Of a stretch of 64,000 nt of DNA, positions 13,601 through 26,078 are shown in pieces. Within the stretch, counting starts at the first letter, position 1, and every line of letters begins with the position of its first letter. Position numbers and translations under genes: made by a program. A model generated the notes under the pieces. That model saw only the letters and a program-made list of their open reading frames with translations, ran no database searches and had not been told where the DNA came from. Source of the DNA: Limnoperna fortunei (Eukaryota > Mollusca > Bivalvia > Mytilida > Modiolidae). Where the stretch lies: NCBI GenBank assembly GCA_944474755.1, contig OX104123.1, forward strand, positions 13,727,275-13,791,274, given 5' to 3'.

Positions 13601-14854
13601 AGAGGGTTAATTGCGGCTAATGTTCTTTTCTAGTCGTTAGTATAACACGTCTTCTGTAGACAAAATATCTGTACACCCCTCCCACATTGTGTCTCGACTC
13701 CTCCCCGCCTTTAATAAGTTTTGATATTGATACCAATTGCTTGATAAAAAGTATACAATCTTGTTTGAAAATACCATTGCAGATATTTTTCCAACGTTTT
13801 AATTAATTACATCGTTATAGTGTCAGTAAAGGAAGAAGGAGGCATGCCATTAACCCTGGTCAAACCCATCATTCACTCTGAAATTCGTATAACAAGTCAG
13901 GACTATTGCTGCAGGTGTTATAATTGCGGTTGTTGGTTCTCAATTTTGCCGGTTTCTTAGATTTGATTTGTGGAAAGAGTTTTGACCAACTCTCAACTAT
14001 GTCCATCCTCTGTACTTGAAGACTACAAATCGTTCAAGCCGTACACCTTAATACCCATACGAAGACGCTGTTTACTCCACTCTTTTAAGTGTGCCAAACA
14101 TAGTTGTTTTAAAAAAAAATTGGTTTTTTTTTAACCAGTCAAATGTAAGTTCGGTCTTCAGTTTATCTTTAGTAAATCGGCTCACTTCACTATCAAATTG
14201 GGCATTTAGCCAAAGTTAAAATTAAAAACATAAATTATACTGATTTACAGAGTTAAATATACTCAAGTTACGTTTTTAATTTTTATTGTTTGCTTATTGT
14301 AAGTAACTTGGTGAAAAAATATGAATGAACATTAAATTTAAATAGCTTAACGGTTATTTAATAAAAACCTCCTGACTGCTCAAATTTTAATGATTATTTA
14401 AATGTGGGTAGGCATTATATTTACGATTACTTTGCACGAGCGTCAGTAGTCATGAATTATTTCGATTCTGATATAAAAATGTAGACATTTTTAATTTTGC
14501 CCATTTTATATCTAAAGGCTTATTTCGGTTGCCCAACATGCAAGATCCTCCCTTGTTACAAAAATATAGTTTGTTTTCTAGATCATAGATAATTCGTAAT
14601 CTTTATTATAAAAATTGAAGAAATATAAATGTAGCGATGATATGCATAGTATTCCTTGGTTATGTTTACGTTTATATGTTTAGCAGACAATGACTCATTA
14701 TTTGTATATTTGCGCGAGGGAATCAGTACTTAACCAAGATAACAGTAGTAAGTAATCAACTAATAAACAACATAATAATAGATCTGGTAAGTAACGTATC
14801 TGCATGATAACTCTACAACAAAGACTTCCCGGGTATGAACTAAAAGCTAATGCC
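7627..14854. other. Long stretch without a recognised gene
   Basis: About 7.2 kb of AT-rich DNA. I find one hairpin (9441-9521) and no exon series, domain or tandem array that I can support. The longest frames (for example 89 codons at 12962-13231) have no recognisable motifs and look like chance. Confidence 0.5.
9441..9521. mobile_element. Small foldback hairpin (81 bp)
   Basis: Arm one reads CAAGGATTATCCGGTCTATA and continues to TCAGA; arm two at 9490-9521 is its reverse complement with two mismatches, around an 18-bp loop. The outer CGCAAGAC/GTCGAGCG parts also pair partly. It looks like a short MITE or foldback remnant. Confidence 0.6.
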
Positions 14855-15825
14855 TGACTACGTAATAGTTACGAATAAAATCAAACCTAATTCTTAGATA
14901 CAAAGTAGTCACAATTCACTTAAAGGGAAACATTTCATTTAACAACATTAGTCTTTATCTACACAGTAGTTACACTTTACGTTAAACCGCATCTCGGATT
15001 TCCCATGACTACACAGTACAGTCACTTTAATTTAAACCAGTTTCTTACTTACAGAGTAGTCAGACTTAAAGGGAAACTCTTTATCTAAAAACACTATACT
15101 CACATTTGAAACCAAATAACTTTTCTGATTACACCGTAGTCGCACTTGAAGTCTAAACACTTTTCTAACAACACAATAGTCACAATTAATGTCCAACAGC
15201 TTTCATTATTACCAGGTGTTCACGCTTAAAGTCGAACCGCTACTCTTTAAAAACAGTAGTCACACTAGAAGTCAAAACACTTTCTTAACCTCGTAGTAAT
15301 CGCACTTTAGTCCGAACGCTTCCTTGACTACCCTGACATCACACTTAGATTCAAAAGACTATTCTAACTAAGGTAGTCATGCTTGAAATCAAACCACGTT
15401 CATTACTACAGTAGTCTCACTTGAAGTCAAACAGCATTCCTGAATACCCTTAGTACACAATAGTAACAATTTAAATGAAATCGGTTTCTTAACTACATTC
15501 TAGTTACACATAAAGGTAAAGCCATTATATGACTAAACAGTAGTCACATTTAAAGTCAAATTACTTTCTGAACATTAACACAGTCACACTTGAAGTGTTA
15601 TTACTTTTCTAACTATACCGTAGTCACAGGCAATGTCAAATTACTTTCTTAATTGTAAAGTATGCGAACTGCTTCCCTGACAAACCCCAACTCCACAGTA
15701 TTTACACTTGAGGTCAAACTATTTTCCCAGGTACATAACAGTCCTACTTGAACTAAACTAATTCAATGACTACATAATATTCACAATTGAAGTCAAACCT
15801 CTTTTTTGCACAGTAGTAACATCGG
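14855..15825. repeat. Heavily decayed tandem array, unit about 45 bp
   Basis: Roughly twenty diverged repeats of a pattern like ACTACACAGTAGTCACACTT, GAAGTCAAAC, then CTTTCTTA. Recurring cores are AGTAGTCAC, TTGAAGTCAAAC and TTTCTTAACTAC. Spacing varies with indels. It is unlike the near-identical young arrays elsewhere in the window and is probably an old minisatellite. Confidence 0.8.
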
Positions 15826-17317
15826 AGGTCAGATCCCTTATTCAAATGCAATCGTTTTTATTCTTTAGTTCGTCATTAGACATGACAATTAGTAATTCAA
15901 CAGCTGTTAAATTAGATGCACGGCACTGTTGACTCATGAGCGCACCTTTCGTTTCATTAGGTCAGGGTTATGAAAGTATGACAAAGCAAACAATATACAT
16001 ATATAAATGTTGTAAGGTCAAATTTACAGAAATACATTGCGTGCTTTGTCATAAAAACATAATGTTTTAGAATATTACAAATTGTATTGAAACATGTTTT
16101 TGTGGAACAGAATAAGAACATGAAAGTTACGAAAACAGTTTTGCATTCTTAGTTTTTTGCATATGAACATTTAGTTTTGGAAACTTTGTAGGCAAAATGA
16201 TTTTTTTGTTGAAAATCTCAGACAAAACATCACACAGTCAGTATTTTGTGCTATGTGGCGGCTAAAATGACAAAGGCAGATGATTTGTCTTACAGTTTAT
16301 ACAATATTGTATTGCAATAATCACTTCTGTTTCAACAAAAACGGAAATTACGACATAACTGTTTTATTTTCATCCCAATATCACACAATTTAATCATTTG
16401 CTTTTATGGGGCTAAATAGGTGTTCAAATTAATAATTTGACAACATAAAAATCAATATGTTATTTATTTGAGATGACACACTTATATTGAATAAATTTTA
16501 AACCTTTCATGATTTACAAGCAATATTTTAAACAAGTTGAGGTCATTTAATGCCTTGGTAATGTCAATGTTAGTCTCCATGGAACGACACAACAAACAGT
16601 ACCTGGTTTAATACAGGTAAATGTGTTACGTGTTGCTTGATTTAAAGCGTAAACATATTTTATTTTTAAGCAATATACACTGGATGCATTCAACGAAATG
16701 CAGCTTGAATTGTAAATGTAAGTTTCTATAATATATTCCAAGAGTCTAAGTTAAGATAATTACAACTGTAATTTAATTTTAAATATCACCGTTAACAGTA
16801 TATGTTAAAGATAACCATAACCACCATAACTTTATGATTAAATTTCTGCGGGTTCACATAAAAATGTCCCTTGTTATACATTTGATAAAATTTTATTAGT
16901 AGACAAATTGTATAGTATCACGTATAACACGCAGTGTTTGGTTCCGACTAGTTGATTTCATCGTGATCACTTTAGATGTACTAACACCATTAATGAGTCA
17001 ATCTCCATAATGAACAGTACAGGTTCACTATCGCTATATTAGGGCTTATGACAACCAGACAAATTCTTATACAGTTACGTTTTCTTACAATTTTATTCAA
17101 AGTGACATGTACACCCAACATGTTTAGACGTTATCTTTAGTATATATGTTTTAATAGCGGATTGTTATTGACGGCATAACTGTATCACTTTAACAAGTAA
17201 ATGTTTCCGAATTCATTTTAGATCCCCTTTCATTAACGCTAATCTAACTAGTAGATCTCGTGTTATCGAAATTAAATGCTTATGCTGATATAATAATTTC
17301 AATGAACTGGACAATAT
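15826..17317. other. No feature recognised
   Basis: AT-rich sequence; I see no gene, array or clear transposon end here. Confidence 0.4.
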
Positions 17318-17572
17318 GTTTGTTTGTTTGATGGTGTTTAACGCCAATTTCAGCAATTTTTCAGCTATATCATGGCGTCCAGTTTGTATCGGGGAGGAAG
17401 CCGGAGTACCCAAAGAAAACCCCCGACCTGCGGTAGGAAAACTGGCAATCCTTTTCAATTAAGATTGCAGTCCAGTAGACCCTGCCCGCAGTGAGAATCG
17501 AACCCGCAATCTCAGTGTTGACAGACCACGTGATCAATAGTAGACGAACTACCACTCGGCCACCGAGGCCCC
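17318..17572 (-). mobile_element. tRNA-derived SINE, near full length
   Basis: Read on the minus strand it starts with a tRNA-like head: GGGGCCTCGGTGGCCGAGTG supplies an A-box-like segment and GGGTTCGATTCTC the B box. A central conserved part follows (the plus strand shows GGGAGGAAGCCGGAGTACCC and TGGCGTCCAGTTTG), then a tail whose plus-strand form is (TGTT)n. The A box, B box and tail mark a polymerase III retroposon, not a functional tRNA gene. The 108-codon minus-strand frame across it is an artefact. Confidence 0.85.
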
Positions 17573-17959
17573 AAGACAATATGAGATTATAAGTAGCTAA
17601 ATACAGTTCATGAATAGTTGACACCAACTTCGTGTCAGATTTTGCTTGTGAACTAGTTTGGCTCTTTATATATTTAAGTGTTGTTAGCCGCTGCACTTTG
17701 GAAGCAATATAAGACCATATCCTTTTTCTGACAAACGTTTTTTCATCTGTTATAAACTTTTTTGCAGGACAGAGAATAAATGAAATACCTTAAATGTTAA
17801 TCTAAGTTTCTGTGAACAAGATATTGTGGTCTTTCCGGTAAGTCAAAAAGTGAATTTACCTGCATTATTGTGTTTTAAAAAAGAAAAATTCTAGGACGTT
17901 TCATATACATTCTTGTTTGCATATTTTGTATCGGACCCTTTTAAGTTCAATATTACGGG

Positions 17960-18049
17960 TCGGGAGCCATTGATTCATTTGGCTAGATGAAACGCGCGTC
18001 TAAAGTAGTATTTTTATAACCTATGGTATCATAGGCGACATTTTATTTG
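17960..18049 (+). mobile_element. Fragment of GATGAAACGCGCGTC repeat
   Basis: Contains TAGATGAAACGCGCGTCTAA followed by CCTATGGTATCATAGGCGAC and ATTTTATT. The same core (GACGAAACGCG, then ATCTTTGACGACATTTTATT) ends the longer copy at 52586-52967, and occurs reversed at 58262-58356. I recognise this string as a very common dispersed element of bivalve genomes (from memory, not searched). Confidence 0.6.
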
Positions 18050-19370
18050 CAAGTTTTTGGTCGATGTGTCTGTTTGTGAAATATTAGTCCAGAAGTCACA
18101 TTTCGATGTTGACAAGAATGTCATGGAATATTTCAGTATTAAGGTCATATAAATGCAATGCCTCGACAATCCAAAAATGATTTCAATGGTTTTTAATTGC
18201 AAGACGCAAAAGGACGGATATGATATAACGTTTTGCATTTTTGATAATTCAACAGATTTATTATTTGGATTTAAATTATTTTTTTTACAATTGAGGGCCA
18301 CTGATAAGTCTTGGTTAGCAAATTTTTAGTCTAATTATCTTTGATGACATTTTATTTAAACTGTTTAAATGGAGGAAAACAATTTCGCAATTTCACTTAC
18401 CATTTTAAAGACTGTTTGATCAACTTTAAGCATATACGATTACAAATTAAAGTCCTTATTTTAATAAAATTTCTTGATTTATGTTTCATTCGTTTGTTCT
18501 TAATTTCTTTTAACATGCACTTCAAAATATTGAGCATGCGTTTGCTCTCATTTTTTATCAATGTGTGATTAATTCACTTTTAACCACTATTGATATTATT
18601 ATTAACATATTTATATCCACAGTTTTCTTTTAATTGTGTCTTATTCTTTATTCGTGATGTCTTTTTCGAACTAACTTTTTTGTAGAACTCGGGTGTCTAC
18701 CAGAAAAATTATAGTTAAAACGTCTTTATCACATCTAAAATGCAGTATTACAACTTTTTAACCAAGATATATTCGTCATTTTAAATTGGACAATTAAACA
18801 CAGTTATATAATATCTCGATATCTTGTAGTAAAAAATATACAGACAGTGGTTCTACATACTGTATTGCGTCGTCTGTAACACATTCTAAGATCCAACTTG
18901 TCAAAATGTTCGATCATGGAAACACGAAATGCATAAGTGCAAACATTTTGGTATCAATTAGACTTTTAATAAAGCTTTTTTTCAGCGATTTTTTGTTTGT
19001 GTTGAACAAAACATTTTAAAAGGTAATGACTATTACATTAGTTTCTTATCGCTGATATCAGTTTTCAGCTATATACTTAGAGAAGCCTTTTTGCAGTCGG
19101 AATGCCTTTCTCTAAATTACTTTGCTAATGTAGTTATATAACGCACTTTACCTGTTTTCTCATCTTACATTTATATATGCTAACACATGACCAACCACAT
19201 TTATGCTAGCTTTTACCAGTTTCGACGTTTTAAACTGCAGGCTTTGTATGAAACATAATTGCAGATTCAGCTTTCTGTAAACCTGACTAAACCAAACATT
19301 TAATGATCAAAAATAAATTGTATGTGAATACTAAACCTCTTAGATCCCTTTGAAACCTAATGAACGTACT

Positions 19371-19563
19371 TCCTGTTGTGCCTTTCGTTGTAAAGTGTTG
19401 ATGCATACACAAATACTAAAGTAACTTTCTTACTTGAATTAACGCTCAAAAAAGGTCTTTGTTATTTTAATTGAGTAATCCCGTCAGTAATGAAGGTACT
19501 TCCTGTTGTGCCTTTTCGTTGTAAAGTGTTGAAATATACACAAATATTAAAGTAACTTTCTTA
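19371..19563. repeat. Two diverged copies of a ~63-bp segment
   Basis: ACTTCCTGTTGTGCCTTTCG and AAAGTAACTTTCTTA occur at 19371-19434 and again at about 19500-19563 with a few substitutions and one indel; the offset is about 130 bp. Confidence 0.75.
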
Positions 19564-19594
19564 TTGAAAAAACGATCAATAAAGCAATCTAGTT

Positions 19595-19800
19595 TTTACA
19601 CCTTTTATACTGATTTCTATCTTTAAAAACCACTAATTATATCACCAAGTTTATTGTCAAACAAACAAACTTAATCTTTGCCCCAGGGAATGTACGATTT
19701 ACACCTTTTATACTGATTTCTATCTTTAAAAACCACTAATTATATCACCAAGTTTATTGTCAAACAAACAAACTTAATCTTTGCCCCAGGGAATGTACGA
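19595..19800. repeat. Perfect 103-bp tandem duplication
   Basis: The segment starting TTTACACCTTTTATACTGAT and ending CAGGGAATGTACGA is present twice head to tail with no difference seen, so the duplication is recent or is an assembly effect. Confidence 0.9.
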
Positions 19801-22614
19801 CGAATTTACGATGAAATGTTTACTTAGATTGGTTTTAATAAAATGACATTTTTATTAATTGTGTTAATTATGTTTACGGCTACAAAACAAAATCTGTTTA
19901 ATCTGTATTATTTCATGTTCCTTTGAAAACAAAACAGTCATTACGCCGTTTTCAAGATAGGTAGCTAGATGTACACTATCTCGTGATATATGGTAGTGCG
20001 TGATTTTATTGATGGCACTTTACTCAACACACACTCTTTACAAATTGTTTACAAACAACATAAAACTGTATAAAACTCCTTTCATAAATTTATGTTCAGT
20101 GTGGGCTTTGCAGCACGCCACAGCAAAAAACAGGTTTCATTTTGCATCTTTTTTCTTAAGCCGTCCCATTTGTTTTTAATGTCGCCGCTTTCCAATTAAA
20201 GTAGCGTAAATTTCTATGAAATCCATTATCTTCATTACAATTCTTACCTCTCGAGAGCTATTATATCTTGAAAATGATGTATTTGAAAATGTACACAATA
20301 ACACAGTATAAATACCGACAATTTGTAAGCGATTCCCTCATTTTTCATTTTTGGATTTTCCGCGAACCACGAATTTAAGAATCCAACGAAATGTCTAACC
20401 ACGAAAATTGATACCCACGAAAATGCAGTAAAGGAACCATTCTTAACAATCGCCGAATCTACTTAGTTACACATACATTCACAGAATGGTTACACAAGAC
20501 AGGAATAATGGTAAACATTTATAATTATAGTTTTTTAATGTATGTTATTTGTAAAATTGCTTTTTCTACTCCCTCCCAACTGATTTCTAAATTTTGTCTC
20601 GTTCGAGAATTCAGCTGGAGAAACCGAGAAAGTATGATTAGATTTTGATTATGTGCATATTCCTGTATGTCATACAAAATCTGAAACCTTTTTTGAACAT
20701 TTTGTCCTCATCCGCACTATTTTCTGCTGACGTAAGATCACAGATTGAAGTCAAAAATTCATAAATAAATGCAACTCGTTTTAATCTCTTTTTGATCAGT
20801 ATTGCTACCCACATCTCTGTTTTCCTTATTTGAAATCCACTTTTAAAACGAAAATAAAAAATTAAGTCACGACAAAAATACTAACGTTGACTTACAGTTT
20901 GCATTGGCGGATATTATTCAAATTGTGTTATACTCAGAGGTTTGAGAATTTTGGTCAAAATGAATAATTTGATATTCACTATGTGTTTGGAATTGGTTCT
21001 ATGAAGAAATTATATTTTAATAAGGATTCGTTTGTTTTAATAGATCAGTTCCACTTACAAATGGATGTTTTACAAATGATGGCGGAAATATTGTGCCATT
21101 CATACGGATGGTTTTTTTTTATTTTGTCAGTCAAGTAGTTGAAAATCGGATAAATAATTACGGATCAGTTACAGAAACAGTTTTATGTTGGCGGAAATAT
21201 TGTTACATTTGTGCTACCTGTTTGTTTATGTTGTTGTTTGTTTGTTGACAAGTGTGTGTTTCTAAATAACGCACTTAATGGTACATATTGCATTGTATTA
21301 TAAATTGAACTTGGGACCTGTCGCTGTTTACTGTTACTGGTGATGATCACGAATATGTACATAAAGAGTTATATGACAAACTGTGTTACTTTAAAAATTG
21401 TATGGTTAACTAAAGTTTTCTTTGTTGACGTTACTCCCGAGAACCTTTACAGTGCTTCTGACGTCTGTCTTTGTAATGATGACGACGCCTGAATGTCATA
21501 GGATTGTCAGTTTTTGAACTAGAATCTTTCACAGATTGCAAAAATGTTGTCTGAAATTTGTGTTCTAATTATAAGAAAGAACGTATATTTTTAGCGATGT
21601 CAAATTTAGTTTAAAGTTTCCCTTTTTATACGATTAACATTGTGACAGTTTTTTTTCATAACGAAAACAATCAATATTATCATTTGGCAAATTCTGATCA
21701 CGTGAAACAGAATTCTGTAGAGCTCGCGGCTCTTTGCGGGCAGCTGCGAGCTGTGCTTGCCATATATAAACTAAAGTTATTTTTAATGCTAAATACTACA
21801 AATTGGACCCCACACTCGAAAACCGTGCTTCTCAGCGTGTGCACAGGTGGCAAATGGTGGTACCTAAACATTAGGTAGTTTTCAAGTAATAATACAGAAA
21901 ATCCTATCGCGGACCTTTTGTAGATTTCGAAAACAGCTTGCTAATTGCAACATATACTAAGGCTATATTGTTCTTCCATACCCAATAATCCTTACTTTTC
22001 CAGTGTCAGTCTAAAATGTGTTCCTGTTATATACATTCTTTTTGTTTTGTTTTCGTTAATTGTTGTCATTGTGAAGGAATCTAGAAATATTATAATCGTT
22101 TTGCAATGTAGACGTTTTGGCTTCTAATTGAAATATTATATTGGTATGTCTATAAATTTCATTCAGATGTTAACACATTTTTTTTATTAATAACGTGCGT
22201 TAGTAAATACATATTAATTACTGACTTTAAAATTACAAACAAATAATGCTTTCATCAAGTTTTATCCATCCCATTACTTTGTATTGTGCCATATACACAT
22301 GTGTAAATAGTGTATAAGCAATACGCGTATGGTATTTCCGATTAATAATATGATGGCATAAATGGTGCACAACAATTTGGCGCTCTCTATGATTCAATAC
22401 AACACTTATTCGAACCTGACAAAAAGATGTGCATTGAACCATATTTAAGTAACTGTTTTACAATAAGGTAGTATATTATAGCATTGACCATTTGAAAAGT
22501 AGACCACTCTGTATTTCATAGGTTGGCATTCATTCTAAAAAATTCCTGGTGAATTCTAGCCTGTTGCTACAATTTTTACAGTGTTTTTAATCACAACTCA
22601 ATTTTAAGTTTAAA

Positions 22615-22745
22615 TTGTTTGTTTATATTTTAGTGGTGTTAGACCCAATTTCAGCATTTTTAGTTTTATTGTGGCTTCCAGTTTAAGTTGAGGGAGGAGC
22701 CTCTAAATAGAGTGGGTAAGACACCAGCAAATCAAAACTGCATGC
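22615..22745 (-). mobile_element. Degenerate SINE remnant
   Basis: Retains the tail and central parts of the SINE at 17318: TTGTTTGTTTAT, GGTGTTAGACCCAATTTCAG, TGGCTTCCAGTTT and GAGGGAGGAGCC. The tRNA head is lost or unrecognisable. Same orientation as the other copies. Confidence 0.55.
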
Positions 22746-23635
22746 TGGATGTGCCCCTTTGTTAGGATTATAATTGTTTGTTGTTGTTTTAGGTTTCTTT
22801 GTCTCGAGGATTTTTAATTGTTGTTAACCCATCAGTTCACATACACTTTTCTTGCAATTGACGAAAATTAGTGCCTGTAAAAGTTTGTGATGTTGAACCC
22901 TTTATTTATTTAGTATTTTGCCATTTAAATATAATTATAATCCCATTGCAATTGCATAGACCTGTTAATATGGCATAGAGTATTGCACTGTGGTTAGAAA
23001 ATAGAAAAATGAATACAATAATATTTCGAATGTAATTTTTAAGTAATTTGTTGCTCAGACTATCATTTTATTATTTATTTGTGTAGATTTTTTAAGAATG
23101 TTTCCTATAACGACTACACTTATTATCAAAAGTCTCCATTCAGTTCACTAGAATTTGTTTTTAGTAGTAGTTATTTACAGGTTTATTTATAACAGCTTTA
23201 AAATGTTGAAACTGTGTAGTATGACAACTGTTTATTCCGTAAAAAATCAAGATAACCTTGTAAAGCATTATCTATATCGTAATGCAGTAATAAAAATGTC
23301 ATTCTAAGAAATTGATGATATTTTTTACATATGTATGAAACTAAACACTGTTCGCAGTGGAATTTTATACCGTCAAATGTTTTTTATTATAATAACAGTC
23401 ATTATTTGCGAAAAACCAGATTCAGGTATCAATTAATAATTCTGCGGACCAACATCGAATATTTGTTTCAAGAACAAAAGCATGATAGGAAAACTACTCT
23501 TATCCTTTATGACATCGTTTTCAGTTATTTACATTTTACTACAAATGCTAAACAACTATCTGTACAACATAAGTTAATAAAATATATATTTTTGCATATT
23601 CAGGAAGTTGAGAAGGAGAAGATAAAGAACGAAAT

Positions 23636-25849
23636 ATGGAGGATAGCGACTTTGCATTTGTTCTAGAGGCATTTGGTTATAACACGGAATGTACAGACAT
23701 AAACATGCATTATGAACTTCTTTTAAACATTAAAAGAGATACGTTTCGGAAAAAAACCCACAAAAATGTAGAAGGCGTTGGAAGCATATTTGAGGGTGTA
23801 GACAGTATTTCTTATTTTGGAGATTTTCCTGATGTAGATTTTGTGCGCAATTATACAGAATGTGAAGTAAATCCTTCAAAAAGACCGCTAATGGACTGTG
23901 ACATCGTAAACGTTGAAAATGATTTAAAAATAATGCGATGCTCAAATTTTCCAGGATATGTTTGCATAACGCTTGGAAAATATTGGCTTTCTAATACCAT
24001 TTTACATGCATCAAACCATAAGACAGATCTGCTTACTCAAGACTATTTGAAAAAAGAAAACAATGGACCTGCTTGTTCGGAATACTTAATGCACAAAGGT
24101 GCGATTTTAATTAAAATGGATGTTGTTAATTGTTATGCATACAAATCTTGGCCGGTTGAAGCAAATAAGTGGGTTAGTAGAAATAAACCAAACAACTGGC
24201 CGTCTAAAGAGTTGATAGAAAAAATAAAGTCTAAAGGATTCAACTTAGCACCAGTTGGACATTACGATTGTAATGAATTTCATAAAGAATTTCAGCATAG
24301 AATTGGGATCCGGGGAGAAAGGGAATTATTAATGAACCTAAATGAAACACAACTGCTGTGCTATGTTGCTTTAAGACTGATATTAAAAGCCGACATACAA
24401 AAGGTAGATAAGGACGTCCTGTCATCATTTCATATGAAAAACGTAGTATTCTGGTGTGCTGAACAGGAATCGTGTCAATGGACAAAAGATAACGTTAAGA
24501 TTTGTCTGAAAACATGTATCAACAAACTGACGGAATTTATAACATGTGGGAAATTTCCCCATTATTTTATAGAGGACCGTAATCTTGTTAACTCGAAAAT
24601 GACACCCTATTTGAAAAGAACAATTGTCAACGCTCTTACAAAATATAGCAGTGACGTATTAGCCATTTTGAACCTTAGTGTATTCGATCATCTGAAGAAA
24701 ACAACTAATAATTTCAAGACAACATTGTTGGAGCGCGAAAAACAAATATCAGTCATTCATAGATGTATATTATTTTATTGGGAGACATTAAACGATTTCT
24801 ATTCAGAACCGCATACACTATGGCAGACATACGAGGGCCATAACACTATGATTAATTTGCAAAATGCAAAAGACATACTAACTTGTTTAGAGAAAACAAA
24901 AAGGAACTTCATTCTAAAGCATACTTTATATGTAAAAAGTATGCTTGGATTGTTGTATTATTCTAGATACCATGAAACACGCTGCAAGAGCAATGAGTTG
25001 AAGTTAAATGCAGTGAAGCTTCTTAGTTCTGTAACTTTCAAAAATGTGTCGCTAGAATTTCGTGTCGCAAACTTTTACTTTATGGAAAATGAATTCGAAA
25101 AATGTTTGGATTTCTGTAATTATTTTCTTAGAAAACCTAGAAAATATAAAACGGGGCAGGAAAAACTTGAGCACAGCCATATTTTATTACGGAATATCAT
25201 AATTTATATTGATGAACTCAATGTCATCACTGAATTAAAAGAAAAGATGTGTGCATTCTTCTACCATGAATGCATATCAGACAAATGTGGAGATTGTAGA
25301 CTACAGCAAGTCGATATCCAGAAAAAAACACCTAAATTAATAATGCAATATCTTCCAAATTTGCTTCTATGTGATATGAGTCTCAACGTCCCTTACCTAG
25401 CATCAGAAAAATGGGCATTACCACACGTTTTTCAGTACGAACTTCTTTCCGTTCAGAAGTGTCACCCCGAAAGTTTCATTTTTGGCATTTATATAGATCC
25501 GATGTTAAATTGTCTGGTGTTATCGTTTTTATGTTATAATGAAACAAATAATTTGACACAAAGGGATGAGATCCTGGTGAAAATGGCTGAATATATTAAA
25601 CAATATTCAAACAATGGACAACCAGTTTCCGCTGAACTACCACATTCACTTCCACTATATAGAGTGTACAACATTGTGGCTTACTGCTTAATCAAAGCTG
25701 GACGTTACCAACTTGCTTTAAAATATATACTGAATTCATATGATCTCAATAAAAACGCGGACAACACTGCTTCTGGCTATATACGATGTGTGCGGCTCTA
25801 CGTCAAGGAACATATAAAGTTAATTAGTTTGGCCCCACACGATGTGTAA
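23636..25849 (+). CDS. Mab-21 domain protein, cGAS-like receptor (cGLR) nucleotidyltransferase candidate
   Basis: A single-exon coding region of 737 aa, longer than the typical ~350-aa Mab-21 core. Residues 45-345 match the Mab-21/cGAS nucleotidyltransferase fold: GVGSIFEGV (Gly49-Ser50) is the GS motif, PDVDFV supplies Asp66 and Asp68, and MDVV at Asp162 fits the third metal-binding acid. The MKNVVFWCAEQ...W block at 268-282 is the conserved helix seen across the family. No Cys/His zinc-ribbon insertion is seen before it, unlike vertebrate cGAS. Residues 345-737 look helical, with a small HECISDKCGDC cluster at 544-554. An acceptor-like TTGCATATTCAG ends at 23603, so a 5' UTR intron is likely; the ATG follows 32 nt later. 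By family knowledge such proteins make cyclic dinucleotides in innate immunity; activity and ligand here are inference. Confidence 0.9.
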   Translation: MEDSDFAFVLEAFGYNTECTDINMHYELLLNIKRDTFRKKTHKNVEGVGSIFEGVDSISYFGDFPDVDFVRNYTECEVNPSKRPLMDCDIVNVENDLKIMRCSNFPGYVCITLGKYWLSNTILHASNHKTDLLTQDYLKKENNGPACSEYLMHKGAILIKMDVVNCYAYKSWPVEANKWVSRNKPNNWPSKELIEKIKSKGFNLAPVGHYDCNEFHKEFQHRIGIRGERELLMNLNETQLLCYVALRLILKADIQKVDKDVLSSFHMKNVVFWCAEQESCQWTKDNVKICLKTCINKLTEFITCGKFPHYFIEDRNLVNSKMTPYLKRTIVNALTKYSSDVLAILNLSVFDHLKKTTNNFKTTLLEREKQISVIHRCILFYWETLNDFYSEPHTLWQTYEGHNTMINLQNAKDILTCLEKTKRNFILKHTLYVKSMLGLLYYSRYHETRCKSNELKLNAVKLLSSVTFKNVSLEFRVANFYFMENEFEKCLDFCNYFLRKPRKYKTGQEKLEHSHILLRNIIIYIDELNVITELKEKMCAFFYHECISDKCGDCRLQQVDIQKKTPKLIMQYLPNLLLCDMSLNVPYLASEKWALPHVFQYELLSVQKCHPESFIFGIYIDPMLNCLVLSFLCYNETNNLTQRDEILVKMAEYIKQYSNNGQPVSAELPHSLPLYRVYNIVAYCLIKAGRYQLALKYILNSYDLNKNADNTASGYIRCVRLYVKEHIKLISLAPHDV

Positions 25850-26072
25850 GGTATGTATATGATATTTTCAACAGTATTGGCGCTACATAAAATAATTTGT
25901 CACCTTACAAGTCTTAATTAAGATACGTACTTTATATTCTCAACATTCTTTACGTAGTTGTGTATATGCTGTGTGTTTATATATAATTTTGTCTACATTT
26001 CTCTGATGGCTATACAATATGTGTGCATTACGTTGGCTTCGTATAACATTATAACCGCCAAATATATTAACA

Positions 26073-26078
26073 AATAAA
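26073..26078 (+). promoter_or_regulatory. Candidate polyadenylation signal for the Mab-21 gene
   Basis: AATAAA, 224 bp after the stop codon; the first canonical hexamer I noticed downstream. Position is plausible but use is not proven. Confidence 0.35.

Larger units (their letters stand above)
18050..22614. other. No gene recognised; small duplications
   Basis: AT-rich sequence holding only the duplications listed separately and, at 21697-21760, a GATCACGTGA / GAGCTCGCGGCTCTTTGCGG stretch related to positions 57616-57715. No exons are supported. Confidence 0.45.

Noticed and set aside
17480..17572. Possible tRNA gene on the minus strand
   Set aside because: A and B boxes are present, but the region does not fold as a complete tRNA and continues into a repeated central domain and tail; it is a SINE head.
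17213..17696. Minus-strand frames of 81 and 108 codons
   Set aside because: They run over the SINE at 17318-17572; the same peptide pattern recurs at other SINE copies (46366-46668).
23331..23666. 111-codon frame overlapping the start of the Mab-21 gene
   Set aside because: Different frame, AT-rich, no domain, and it crosses the likely 5' UTR splice acceptor at 23603.
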